Source: RGIG3701 sp017403345 (GTDB lineage Bacteria; Planctomycetota; Planctomycetia; Pirellulales; Thermoguttaceae). From it: DNA of 64,000 nucleotides. Position numbers and translations under genes: made by a program. Shown here piece by piece: positions 1 through 8,185 of the stretch (position 1 is the stretch's first letter; each line of letters begins with the position of its first letter). The stretch spans positions 1-64,000 of the forward strand of contig JAFQOH010000192.1 of the NCBI GenBank assembly GCA_017403345.1, written 5' to 3'. The notes under the pieces are model-generated. The model searched no databases, was not told the DNA's origin, and was given only the letters and a program-made list of their open reading frames with translations.

Positions 1-265
1 AGACGAAGAAGAAGTCGTTGAAGACGAGGAAGAAGAAGTCGTTGAAGACGAAGAAGAAATCGTTGAAGACGAGGAAGAAGAAGTCGTTGAAGACGAGGAA
101 GAAGAAGTAGTCGAAGACGAGGAAGAAGAAGTCGTTGAAGACGAAGAAGAAATCGTTGAAGACGAGGAAGAAGAAGTCGTTGAAGACGAAGAAGAAGTAG
201 TCGAAGACGAAGAAGAAATCGTTGAAGACGAGGAAGAAGAAGTCGTTGAAGACGAAGAAGAGTAA
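1..265 (+). CDS. C-terminal acidic repeat tail of a protein that begins upstream (partial)
   Basis: An open frame enters from the left edge (first full codon at 2) and stops at TAA 263-265. All of it encodes a low-complexity tail made almost only of Glu, Asp and Val, in units resembling EEEVVEDE. The DNA is a near-perfect tandem array of related 15-33 nt units. The folded part lies outside the window, so no function can be given. A similar acidic repeat tail closes the secreted PQQ propeller at 40328-42013, so this may be the end of another exported protein; that is inference only. Confidence 0.75.
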   Translation, partial: DEEEVVEDEEEEVVEDEEEIVEDEEEEVVEDEEEEVVEDEEEEVVEDEEEIVEDEEEEVVEDEEEVVEDEEEIVEDEEEEVVEDEEE

Positions 266-290
266 TTCGAAATTCACGTTTGCTTGAATA

Positions 291-324
291 AAAAAACGCT
301 GTCTTTTCGGGGACAGCGTTTTTT
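291..324. terminator. Bidirectional intrinsic terminator between convergent genes
   Basis: Perfect 9-bp stem AACGCTGTC (295-303) and GACAGCGTT (312-320) with an 8-nt loop, flanked by AAAA on the left and TTTT on the right. It can end the plus-strand acidic-tail gene and the minus-strand gene that stops at 340. Confidence 0.85.
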
Positions 325-339
325 CTTTCTTGGAGGCGT

Positions 340-2880
340 CTATTTTTTGTAGAGGAAGCAGTCTTTGATCTCTACGATGATCGAATCCCCTTTCGTATTT
401 GCTCCGAATGAAATGTCTCGGACTTTTTTCGGGTCAAAATCACCAGCAGGTTCACCGCCGGCTGCGGTACAGCGCGTCAGGTTTGAGAACGGTATCTGTA
501 CAGCGTGCCATTCGCCGTCTGTCGGAATGATGCTTTCCGAGGTGAAAAATGCGCCATTCGGCTGGTAAGCGAAGAATCGGACTTGCGTTTTTTGGTGGTG
601 ATCCCAGCATCTTGCCTTCACGATGACGCCGTCGAACTGCGAGAGGTCTACGTTTTCCGGCAGCGTGAAATGGGGATAGATCCAGTGGTCCCCTTCCGTA
701 AAGTGCGCCATGAGCGTCCACGTATCGCCTGTCTGCGCGAATTTTCTTTTATCGCAGCACGGGGCAGAAGAGTGACGCCATCGTGAAAACTCGAGCAGCT
801 CGAGTCTGCGAGTTTCCGCTGCGGTGGAGAGGAGCTGATCCAGCGTGACGGTCGTTCGGAGTTTCACGACGATCCGGTCTTCCGCCGTGACTTCGATTGG
901 GCAGAATTCGAGCGTTTTCAGGTACTCGGTTCCGGGTATGACGCGGAGGTCGAACGAGGCGGTCCCGTTTGCCGGCACCGTGAGTTCCGCAGGGCCGCGG
1001 AGTGTCGTTCCTGCGCACAAAGCGCGGTAGGAAACGGGGACGGTCCGGGACGTTTCGGAGAGGTTGGAGACCGTGAATTTCAGCGTGACTTCTTCCTCGC
1101 AGTGCGTGGGGAAGAGGTAGCCGGCCGCGTTCCAGAGGATCTTTTCTTCGTCCAGTTCGTATCGGAGAACGAGGGGAGAAATGCCGGCTTTCATGTCGGT
1201 CTTGGCCTTGGGAGCCCCCAGTTTTTCTGCGCGGAGACGGTTCATGTTCGTCTGTGTGTTGAGGAACTTCCGGGCGTCCGTTTCTGCGATCCAGACGTAA
1301 ACGAATCCGTCAGGCGATTCGAGCGAATTCGTTTGAGGATCAACGGGAAGCTGTTCTCCCGTGACGCGCTCGGCATGGAGGATCGGACAGGGAAGGGAGA
1401 GTTTTCGTGCTGTGGGCTCTGGAGCGTAAATGACTGCGGTGAGAGCCTTTTTCTTTGCGTCATCCAGTGAGGAGCTTTCGGAACGTGACGGCGAGAAAAC
1501 GCGTGCGTGCGTCCAGCCTCCATTGGGGATCGGGAGATCTCCGAGGTATTCGCGGTGTGCCATGACGCGGACGAACTGCGCGTATGCCGCGATGGAACGC
1601 AGCGGCGTGTAGTCACGCGACATCATGCCGAAATTGTTTTCACGTTCTTCATAGTACGGAAACACGAACGGGAAGTAGCGCTGGATGCCGAAAGCTTTGG
1701 CTTCGACGCCTTTCATCACGATGTCGATCGCACTGGTGAGATCCTGCTCCTGCGGCGGCCGTCCGGGTCCAAGAGCCCAAGGTCTTCCGCATTCCGTGAG
1801 CCACATTGGTTTTTCAGGCTGACCGGAATCGCGCAGCCACGCTTGGAAATTGCTGTAGATCTTTTCGACTGCGGGTGCGCGTGCGTAAGTGTGGAAGCTG
1901 AAAACGTCGCAGAGACCGAGCATTCCGCATTCGTGCGCGGTATCGAGCCATTTTCTGTGGCAGGTCGCCATGACTCCTCCGACGAGCGGAGTCCGGAGTC
2001 CGGTTTCTTTGAGTTTCTGTTTCTCTGCGGGCGAATTCTGGTGCTGGTATGCGAGCGTTTTCAGGATCGCTGCGTACTGATCCGCCGGCAGTTCCCCGCC
2101 GAAAGAGATCTCCGGTTCATTCCAGACTTCCATGCCTCCCCAGGTCCGATTCCACGCCGGAGTGACGACATTCCAGAAATCGCGGGCAGCGTGAAGGTCT
2201 TTTGGGTATCTTGTGCCGGTTTTTTCCATCCATGATGGGGCGTCGTGGCAGAGTTCCAGCACGAGGACCCCGTGACGCATCGCCGTTTTTCGGCAGGAAT
2301 CGTAGTGACGGGGCGTTTCGAGCTGAATGTTTTCCGTTCCGGGTTTCGTTTGGCATCCGTTCCAGCTCAGACGGTCCCGGATCATGCCGATGCCGCTTCG
2401 CCGTGCGATCTGCACCATTTCGTCTCTCTGGCGGTCGAGATCATTCTGACGCACCAGCCACGACATCGCGCCGTCAATGGCAAAAAACGGATCCGCGAGT
2501 TTCTGGAGATCCTGCGTCTCCGTTTCGCAGAAAGGCGGGAGAGAGACGATGCCGAAAGTTTGGCCGGTCGCAGCTGCGCGCAGTTCAAAGTACCCTTGCG
2601 GGAGCGTGAGATCCAGAACGAGGCGTTTTTTCCCGGAATTGGGAACGTTTTGCGTTTGCGCATTCAGACGCTGAAGTTCCTGTCCGTTGACACTGCAAAG
2701 GATGAACTCCGTTTCCGAGGCGTTCTCCTGCGCGTTTCCCGAGTCTGCTTCTACCGAGGAATCCGACTCAAACATGATGACGGAGGGTGTATCGGGCGGG
2801 ATGAAAAACTGCGTGGAATTTACGGGGGTCAATGCCGTCGGCAGGAAAGCGAGCGATAGTAAAAGTGTGGTGAGGTTCAT
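340..2880 (-). CDS. Secreted clan-A glycoside hydrolase (GH39/GH5-like)
   Basis: An 846-residue protein with an N-terminal hydrophobic stretch consistent with a signal peptide. From about residue 130 it resembles a clan GH-A TIM barrel: the motif EVWNEPE places a likely acid/base at E255, and WLTECGRPW places a likely nucleophile at E363. After about residue 450 come beta-rich segments, and the last ~150 residues resemble a carbohydrate-binding or galactose-binding-like module. A GGAGAGA ribosome site precedes the ATG. The exact GH family cannot be fixed by eye; GH39, GH5 or an unassigned clan-A family are possible. It probably acts on polysaccharide outside the cytoplasm. Confidence 0.7.
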   Translation of the reverse strand: MNLTTLLLSLAFLPTALTPVNSTQFFIPPDTPSVIMFESDSSVEADSGNAQENASETEFILCSVNGQELQRLNAQTQNVPNSGKKRLVLDLTLPQGYFELRAAATGQTFGIVSLPPFCETETQDLQKLADPFFAIDGAMSWLVRQNDLDRQRDEMVQIARRSGIGMIRDRLSWNGCQTKPGTENIQLETPRHYDSCRKTAMRHGVLVLELCHDAPSWMEKTGTRYPKDLHAARDFWNVVTPAWNRTWGGMEVWNEPEISFGGELPADQYAAILKTLAYQHQNSPAEKQKLKETGLRTPLVGGVMATCHRKWLDTAHECGMLGLCDVFSFHTYARAPAVEKIYSNFQAWLRDSGQPEKPMWLTECGRPWALGPGRPPQEQDLTSAIDIVMKGVEAKAFGIQRYFPFVFPYYEERENNFGMMSRDYTPLRSIAAYAQFVRVMAHREYLGDLPIPNGGWTHARVFSPSRSESSSLDDAKKKALTAVIYAPEPTARKLSLPCPILHAERVTGEQLPVDPQTNSLESPDGFVYVWIAETDARKFLNTQTNMNRLRAEKLGAPKAKTDMKAGISPLVLRYELDEEKILWNAAGYLFPTHCEEEVTLKFTVSNLSETSRTVPVSYRALCAGTTLRGPAELTVPANGTASFDLRVIPGTEYLKTLEFCPIEVTAEDRIVVKLRTTVTLDQLLSTAAETRRLELLEFSRWRHSSAPCCDKRKFAQTGDTWTLMAHFTEGDHWIYPHFTLPENVDLSQFDGVIVKARCWDHHQKTQVRFFAYQPNGAFFTSESIIPTDGEWHAVQIPFSNLTRCTAAGGEPAGDFDPKKVRDISFGANTKGDSIIVEIKDCFLYKK

Positions 2881-2974
2881 GATTCTCTCCGTAAATGGAA
2901 AAGGGGAGTAAAACGCCTCGTGAATGGCGGCAGGCAGGGGGGGGGAAGTCTTCTTCCGGCTCGGTTTCGGGAAT

Positions 2975-3010
2975 GGTGTGCCGAACGGTGTGCCGAACGG
3001 TGTGCCGAAC
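2975..3010. repeat. Three tandem copies of a 12-nt unit (GGTGTGCCGAAC) between genes
   Basis: Three exact copies (2975-2986, 2987-2998, 2999-3010) lie in the 151-nt gap between the PEGA gene and the glycoside hydrolase gene. They are upstream of the hydrolase start and overlap no convincing gene. Confidence 0.9.
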
Positions 3011-3031
3011 GGTTGGGAAATTCACGAGAGT

Positions 3032-3829
3032 TCAGTGATTTTGCGGGTAACGGTTCGGTGTGTCCCAGTCAGCGCTTCCGGTAGGAAATGCGTTGGGATC
3101 CGCGGCCGGTACGGTTTGCGTTTGCGGAATGGAAGACGGAACGGATGGATCGGATCCAGGAACCGCAGGCATCATGCCGCTGCCGTAATCCGGAAGCGGA
3201 ACAGCGGACTGTGCTGGATACGGAGCTGCTGATGGAGCTGCAGATGGAGCTGCAGATGGAGCTGCAGATGGAGCAGCAGATGGAGCAGAATGGAAACCCG
3301 CGTCAGGATCACCTCCGACCCGCGGCTGAAAATTCTGTGACGTGATGGGCGTGCCGAGCGATCCGTCGGGATTGATGGAACGGCTTCCTTCGTAAGCGAA
3401 GTTTTGCGCACGGGCAAGGATCTGGTCGTCGTTGGCCTCTGTTTTTGGGTGAAGGTCGTAGGTGAAGATCTGAGAGTCCTTAATGTCAGCAGGCGTGCAC
3501 GTTTCTGCAAAAAAATCGAACGGCGGGAACTGGTACCATGGCGGCGTGATCTTCTGTTTTACGGTGAGCGTCTGGTGATTGTCCAGTTCAAGCCGGATAT
3601 TGCGTGTGCCATAGTAGGTAAAGTCGGTCGAGACCGGCGTTTTTCCGATCTGGTGTCCGTCGACGTAGACCATGGCTCCTTGGGGATTACTGTTGATGGT
3701 CAGTCTTCTGCGAACGCATCCGGTGACGTTTCCGAGAAACAGCGTGCAAAAAACCAGACAGACCGTCAGACGCAGAGCATCCGGGATCTGGAAGGCGTTG
3801 GGGAAAAAGTTTTTTTGTTGATCTTGCAT
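3032..3829 (-). CDS. PEGA-domain lipoprotein with Ala/Pro/Ser repeat
   Basis: 265 residues. A hydrophobic N-terminal segment ends in NVTGC, a plausible lipobox with the lipidated Cys at about position 38. Residues ~40-95 match the PEGA surface-layer-type domain (LTINSNPQGAMVYVDGHQIG then KTPVS). Residues ~180-205 are a short APSA repeat encoded by five 12-nt units, followed by a Pro-rich tail. PEGA proteins are usually envelope-anchored; this one probably sits on a membrane facing the periplasm. AGGAA lies 5' of the ATG. Confidence 0.75.
   Translation of the reverse strand: MQDQQKNFFPNAFQIPDALRLTVCLVFCTLFLGNVTGCVRRRLTINSNPQGAMVYVDGHQIGKTPVSTDFTYYGTRNIRLELDNHQTLTVKQKITPPWYQFPPFDFFAETCTPADIKDSQIFTYDLHPKTEANDDQILARAQNFAYEGSRSINPDGSLGTPITSQNFQPRVGGDPDAGFHSAPSAAPSAAPSAAPSAAPSAAPYPAQSAVPLPDYGSGMMPAVPGSDPSVPSSIPQTQTVPAADPNAFPTGSADWDTPNRYPQNH
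3231..3290. repeat. Five tandem 12-nt units inside the PEGA gene
   Basis: Units of the form GATGGAGCTGCA (3231-3242 and on to 3290; the last two copies vary). Read on the minus strand they encode the APSA repeat, so copy-number change keeps frame. Confidence 0.9.
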
Positions 3830-3959
3830 AGCGTTCCTGCTGGTTTTCGGAAAATAAAATCGCTTTTATTTTAGTTTTTTCCGGGAAGAAAATCCAGAGC
3901 AATTTCGAACTTTTTGAAATTTTTTGGAGAAAAAGGGGAGAAATTTGATGATCTTGTCT

Positions 3960-3989
3960 AAAAAAAGGAGCAGACGGCCGGTCTGCTCC
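3960..3989 (-). terminator. Intrinsic terminator of the cytochrome gene
   Basis: On the minus strand, a perfect 9-bp stem (GGAGCAGAC 3967-3975 with GTCTGCTCC 3981-3989) and 5-nt loop is followed by a run of seven T. It lies 20 nt after the stop of the minus-strand gene ending at 4010. Confidence 0.85.
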
Positions 3990-4009
3990 CTTGGTTTTCG
4001 ATCAAGAGT

Positions 4010-5881
4010 TTAGAGGGAACGGACGAATTCGCAGAGGTCCTGGAGTTCCTGTTCCGTCAGTTTGTCCACTGCTCCTTTCTGGACGCCGTGCTGGCCATCC
4101 TTGAAGAGTTGGTAGAGAGTCGGGTAGCGTCCGTCGTGCAGATACGGAGCCGTACGCCAGACTTCGCACAGCGTCGGGCAGTCGAAGTCGCGGCGTCGGT
4201 CAAACGGGTTTTCCGTGTTGACGTCGTGCATCTGCATGTCGGTATAGTACCATTCCGGGTCATGGCACTGATGGCAGTTGACGCGGTAGAAGACGTCCTT
4301 TCCGCGTTTCGCTGCTTCCGAGAGTTCGCCATTGACCAGAGCCGGGCTGGGGAGCGGTTTCATGGTCTTGAGGTATTCGTCGATCGAGACCATGTCGGAT
4401 TCCGGACGGACCGAGAAGAGGATGTGCTTGAAGCCCGAACGGACACAGTGTTCCGCGTCTGCGCGAATGCCGGAGATCATCGTCGGGGGCGTTTCGTGCG
4501 AGAGAAGCAGGGATTTCGCGTTCTTCGGATTGCCGAGGCCGTCGTTCATGAGGTCCCAGTTCAGACCGTCCATGCGCGTGTACGGATGGCACGAGGCGCA
4601 GGACTGCCACTGCTGGAAGCATGCTTCGCCGTCGTTGAAGGTCAGGATCCCTTTACGCGCCAAGCTCAGCTCGAAGTTCGGGTTGAGGACCATGTTCTGG
4701 ACTTCTTTTTTGCTTTCGAGATCCACGACGCTGATCGTATCGCTGAAGTACATCGGGATGAAGGCTTTCCCGTTGGCCAGCGAGACCGTGCGCGGACCGT
4801 TTCCGGAGAGTTTCACGCGGGTGCGCAGACCGACGAGGAAGGCGAGGTCGTTCGGAACATCGGCACTGGAGGCGGAACTGTAGCCGTAGTTGCTTTTCTG
4901 GCCCTGAGCGTCGGTGGATTCTTCCGCTTCGGCGATCTTGGCCAGTTTGTCGAACATGGCGGCGGCATCGATGACGCTGATCTCATGGGTACCGGCATGG
5001 GAGACGATGAGCGTTTTGCCGTCGCTGGTGATGTCAACGCCCCACGGATTGGCGGCGCCGAGGTCAATGTCGTCGAGAAGCACGACGTTGATGAGTTTGC
5101 GAGCCTGCGCATCGATGATGGCGACGGCGTTCGTGTTCATCCAGCCGCGTTCCAGCTGCGTGGTCGGCATCTGGTAGCGGGCCAGGTTGTTCGTCACGAA
5201 AGCGTATTTTCCGTCGTCCGAAACTTTTACTTCATGGAGAGAAACGCAGCCGTTGAGCAGGCGGATCTGTCCGGTCTCGTAGGTTTCGGTGTCCATCCAG
5301 GTGACTTCTGCCGCGACGTCGTAACCATCGGAGGGATCGATCGGCAGGTAGTTCGCGGCGTAGAGCGTCTTGCCGTCCGGCGTGATGTCGACGGAGATCG
5401 GCTCATGGAGCGCCTTGACGCGCTTGAGCTCTTTTTTGGCTTCCAGATCGACGACCGAAATGTCCGTCGAGTAGCGGTTTGCCGTGTAGGCGAGCTTACC
5501 GTTCGGATGAACGACGATACTTTCCGGGCAGTAGCCGACGGCGATTTCCCAGTCAACGTTTCCGCTGGCGATGTCGATGCAGAGGACTTTTCCCTGCGGG
5601 GCGACAGTTACGAGGAGTTTCGTGTCGTTCTGCCAGAGGGCGGCGGCAGTCGGAGTTTCGGCGATCGCGAGTTCTTTCGTGACCTGATACGAAGCCGTAT
5701 CGATCTGGGTGATCCGCGCTCCGTCGAACTCTACGACGTAAACGAATTTCTGATCCTGCGAGACGACGGAAGCGTGGGGGCCGCGGTAGGCTCCGTCTCG
5801 GGAATAGTCGGCGTTTTCAGCCAGGACGGCTGAACAGAAGGCGAGGCACGCCAACAAGGTGGAATAAAAAATGGCTTTCAT
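4010..5881 (-). CDS. Secreted YVTN-type beta-propeller protein with C-terminal di-haem cytochrome c region
   Basis: 623 residues from the ATG at 5881, chosen because AAGGAAA precedes it and a clear signal peptide follows (MKAIFYST to SAVLAEN); an ATG 21 nt upstream is weaker. Residues ~25-400 form a seven-bladed-propeller pattern with repeated V-TNRYSTDISVVDLE-type strands. The C-terminal third has two haem motifs, CASCH (~427) and CHQCH (~536), and a TAPYLHDGRYPTL segment as in MauG/cytochrome c peroxidase relatives. It is likely a periplasmic redox protein; the substrate is unknown. Confidence 0.8.
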   Translation of the reverse strand: MKAIFYSTLLACLAFCSAVLAENADYSRDGAYRGPHASVVSQDQKFVYVVEFDGARITQIDTASYQVTKELAIAETPTAAALWQNDTKLLVTVAPQGKVLCIDIASGNVDWEIAVGYCPESIVVHPNGKLAYTANRYSTDISVVDLEAKKELKRVKALHEPISVDITPDGKTLYAANYLPIDPSDGYDVAAEVTWMDTETYETGQIRLLNGCVSLHEVKVSDDGKYAFVTNNLARYQMPTTQLERGWMNTNAVAIIDAQARKLINVVLLDDIDLGAANPWGVDITSDGKTLIVSHAGTHEISVIDAAAMFDKLAKIAEAEESTDAQGQKSNYGYSSASSADVPNDLAFLVGLRTRVKLSGNGPRTVSLANGKAFIPMYFSDTISVVDLESKKEVQNMVLNPNFELSLARKGILTFNDGEACFQQWQSCASCHPYTRMDGLNWDLMNDGLGNPKNAKSLLLSHETPPTMISGIRADAEHCVRSGFKHILFSVRPESDMVSIDEYLKTMKPLPSPALVNGELSEAAKRGKDVFYRVNCHQCHDPEWYYTDMQMHDVNTENPFDRRRDFDCPTLCEVWRTAPYLHDGRYPTLYQLFKDGQHGVQKGAVDKLTEQELQDLCEFVRSL

Positions 5882-6192
5882 GGAATTTTCCTTTCTTGAC
5901 AAAAAAATCTCTACTTACTATCTTATTCTGAAATCGGATTTTTCGCAAGCCCCGGCACCGAATTTTTTCCAGTTTTCTCATGCTTTTTCCAAAATTTGTT
6001 GCCATTTTGTCCCTAAAAGACGCTCTTTGCCGGCCGGGAACTCGAAAAAGGAAATTCTACTCAAATGGTCGATTTCTGAAAATGCGGAGAAATTTGACGT
6101 GGGGATTCTTGAAATCTTTCATGATTTCGAGTATAATGCACAGGACCGGTGACGGAATTTTCGAGTTTTTTATTTTTTCAGGTTTAGATCTC
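5882..6192. other. Divergent intergenic region between the cytochrome and the HprK-like kinase
   Basis: 311 nt, A/T-rich. The only element placed with confidence is the plus-strand promoter at 6109-6137. No clear minus-strand promoter or gene was seen. Confidence 0.6.
6109..6137 (+). promoter_or_regulatory. Sigma-70-type promoter for the HprK-like kinase gene
   Basis: TTGAAA (6109-6114), 17-nt spacer, TATAAT (6132-6137). Predicted start near 6144, giving a leader of about 50 nt. Confidence 0.8.
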
Positions 6193-7086
6193 ATGGCTCG
6201 ATTCCATTTTTCCGTTGGTCCGTTTGCGTATCGGATCGACTCCAAAATTCCCTGTGTCGTGCAGGCCGTAGAGAAAATGTACGCGGACTATCCGAAACTG
6301 TCGGAGGCGGATTGGACGGATTTTCATGTCCGCGTCGTCCCGGAGGGCGGGCTCCTTAAGCAGCTCGTGAAGCCGCAGGCGAGGCTTTTTTTGGATAATG
6401 CGGAGCCTTTTGGAGTTTTTCATCAGGCGCAGGCCGGCGCGATCCTGGAGTGGGGGATGAACTGGTGCCTGTGGCTGAATCTCTTTCACTGGATCGTCTT
6501 TCACGCGGCGATGCTGGAGAAAGACGGCCGCGGACTGATTTTGGCGGCCGATTCCGGAGACGGAAAGAGCACGCTGGCTGCTGCGCTGGCGTTTTCCGGA
6601 TGGAGGCTGCTTTCGGATGAACTGACGCTCATCGACCCGGAAGATACGGTTTCCCTGCAGGACGGAGAGCCGCCGATCGCGCGGATGGTGCCGGTTCCGC
6701 GTCCGATCTGTCTGAAGAACGAGTCGATCGACGTCCTGAAGGCGTTTCGGCCCGATCTGACGTTTTCGCTGACGTATCCGGAGACGACGAAGGGGCGCAT
6801 CACGCACATCAAGCCTCTGAAGAGTGCCGTTGACCGGATGCTGGAACGCCCTGCTCCGCGCTGGATCATCTTTCCGAAATACGTGCCGGGGAGCGAGCCG
6901 AAATGGACGCCGTGGGAGAAAGCCGAGGCGCTCATCAAGTTCGGAGGGCACGGCCGAGGCTACAGTATGCTGGGACAGAAGGGCTTCGAGACCGTCGCGA
7001 ACATCATCCACCACTGCGATTGCTGGCGGTTTGAGTACAGTCGGCTTGAAGACGCGGTCGCCGAGTTCGCAAAACTGGAAGTTTGA
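6193..7086 (+). CDS. HprK-related P-loop kinase
   Basis: 297 residues from ATG 6193; the open frame extends upstream, but the promoter at 6109 rules those starts out. The P-loop AADSGDGKST (~residues 117-126) followed by AALAFSGWRLLSDELTLID matches the HPr kinase fold as seen in the HprK-related kinase A family: phosphate loop, then a conserved segment with paired acidic residues. It is shorter than true HPr kinase/phosphorylase and lacks an obvious N-terminal domain of that enzyme. The target is unknown. No HPr or PTS gene is nearby; hisF follows 77 nt downstream in the same direction. Confidence 0.7.
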   Translation: MARFHFSVGPFAYRIDSKIPCVVQAVEKMYADYPKLSEADWTDFHVRVVPEGGLLKQLVKPQARLFLDNAEPFGVFHQAQAGAILEWGMNWCLWLNLFHWIVFHAAMLEKDGRGLILAADSGDGKSTLAAALAFSGWRLLSDELTLIDPEDTVSLQDGEPPIARMVPVPRPICLKNESIDVLKAFRPDLTFSLTYPETTKGRITHIKPLKSAVDRMLERPAPRWIIFPKYVPGSEPKWTPWEKAEALIKFGGHGRGYSMLGQKGFETVANIIHHCDCWRFEYSRLEDAVAEFAKLEV

Positions 7087-7163
7087 GTTTTCTCTGTGCG
7101 GGTCCGGGAACTCGCGGAAGTGTGCCGATGTTTTTGATTTAACGAAACGAAAGACGATTTTTT

Positions 7164-7937
7164 ATGTTGGCGAAACGAATCATTCCGTGTCTCGACGTCC
7201 ATTGCGGGCGCGTGGTGAAAGGGACGAATTTTCTTGAGCTCCGCGATGCCGGAGACCCGGTGGAGACGGCGAAACGCTACGAACAGGAAGGAGCGGATGA
7301 GCTGGTCTTTCTCGACATTACCGCAAGTCATGAGGAGCGCGGGATCATGCTGGACGTCGTGCGCAGGACGGCAGAACAGTGCTTCATGCCCGTCACGGTC
7401 GGAGGAGGCATCCGGTCGATCGACGACATCCGCGCGCTGCTGAATTCCGGGAGCGACAAAGTCTCCATCAACTCGGCGGCCGTCCGTGATCCGGAACTCA
7501 TCCGCGAGGCCGCACGCCGGTTCGGGAGTCAGTGCATCACCGTGAATATCGACCCCAAACGCGTCATGAAAGACGGACGCGAAGTCTGGGAAGTCTTCAT
7601 CAGCGGGGGACGCATCCCGACGGGGCTACAGGCGGTCGAGTGGGCAAAGAGAGTCGAGGAACTCGGTGCGGGCGAGATCGTCCTGACGAGCATGGACGCT
7701 GACGGCACGAAAGACGGATACGATCTGGAGATCACGCGCGCGGTCGCCGATGCCGTTTCGATCCCCGTCGTCGCCAGCGGAGGGGCCGGAAATCTCACCC
7801 ACCTGGTCGAGGCCGTCAAGATCGGACACGCCGACGCGGTCCTCGCCGCAAGCATCTTCCATTATGGAGAATTCACCATCCAGGACGCCAAGCGATTCAT
7901 GGCCGACGCCGGGATCCCGATGCGTCTGGGACGGTGA
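7164..7937 (+). CDS. hisF: Imidazole glycerol phosphate synthase subunit HisF
   Basis: 257 residues, full family length. The cyclase subunit of histidine biosynthesis uses ammonia from HisH to turn PRFAR into imidazole glycerol phosphate and AICAR. Diagnostic segments: MLAKRIIPCLDVHCGRVVKG at the start with the catalytic Asp in CLDV, VTVGGGIRS, NIDPKRV with a catalytic-type Asp, and VASGGAGN near the C-terminus. hisH is not beside it, so the histidine genes are dispersed, at least here. The Shine-Dalgarno site is weak; it may be cotranscribed with the kinase gene upstream. Confidence 0.97.
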   Translation: MLAKRIIPCLDVHCGRVVKGTNFLELRDAGDPVETAKRYEQEGADELVFLDITASHEERGIMLDVVRRTAEQCFMPVTVGGGIRSIDDIRALLNSGSDKVSINSAAVRDPELIREAARRFGSQCITVNIDPKRVMKDGREVWEVFISGGRIPTGLQAVEWAKRVEELGAGEIVLTSMDADGTKDGYDLEITRAVADAVSIPVVASGGAGNLTHLVEAVKIGHADAVLAASIFHYGEFTIQDAKRFMADAGIPMRLGR

Positions 7938-7950
7938 ACGGAAAAGAGAT

Positions 7951-7996
7951 CCCTTCTTTCCGTGTTCGAGAAAACAGGAAAGAGGGGTGGTTTTTT
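7951..7996 (+). terminator. Intrinsic terminator after hisF
   Basis: Arms CCCTTCTTTCC (7951-7961) and GGAAAGAGGGG (7977-7987) pair with one T-G wobble; T6 follows at 7991-7996. Confidence 0.75.
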
Positions 7997-8057
7997 AAAA
8001 CATTTTGTTTCTTTATGAAAGACGTAAAAAGATAGGCTAAATTTCGTAAATATCCTA

Positions 8058-8085
8058 TTGACTTTTCTTTTTCTTCTGATATGAT
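8058..8085 (+). promoter_or_regulatory. Promoter of the arabinofuranosidase gene
   Basis: TTGACT (8058-8063), 16-nt spacer, TATGAT (8080-8085); predicted leader about 95 nt. Confidence 0.65.
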
Positions 8086-8185
8086 GAAGTTCTTGCAGGA
8101 AAATCCTATGTAGGTTTTTTGATGTATCCTTAATGAATTTTCCTGGTATTTCGCCGGATAGAACTACATTTTCAAGGAGAATTTC

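Noticed and set aside
4088..5833. 581-codon plus-strand frame over the cytochrome gene
   Set aside because: Antisense shadow; the minus-strand gene has a signal peptide, haem motifs and a ribosome site.
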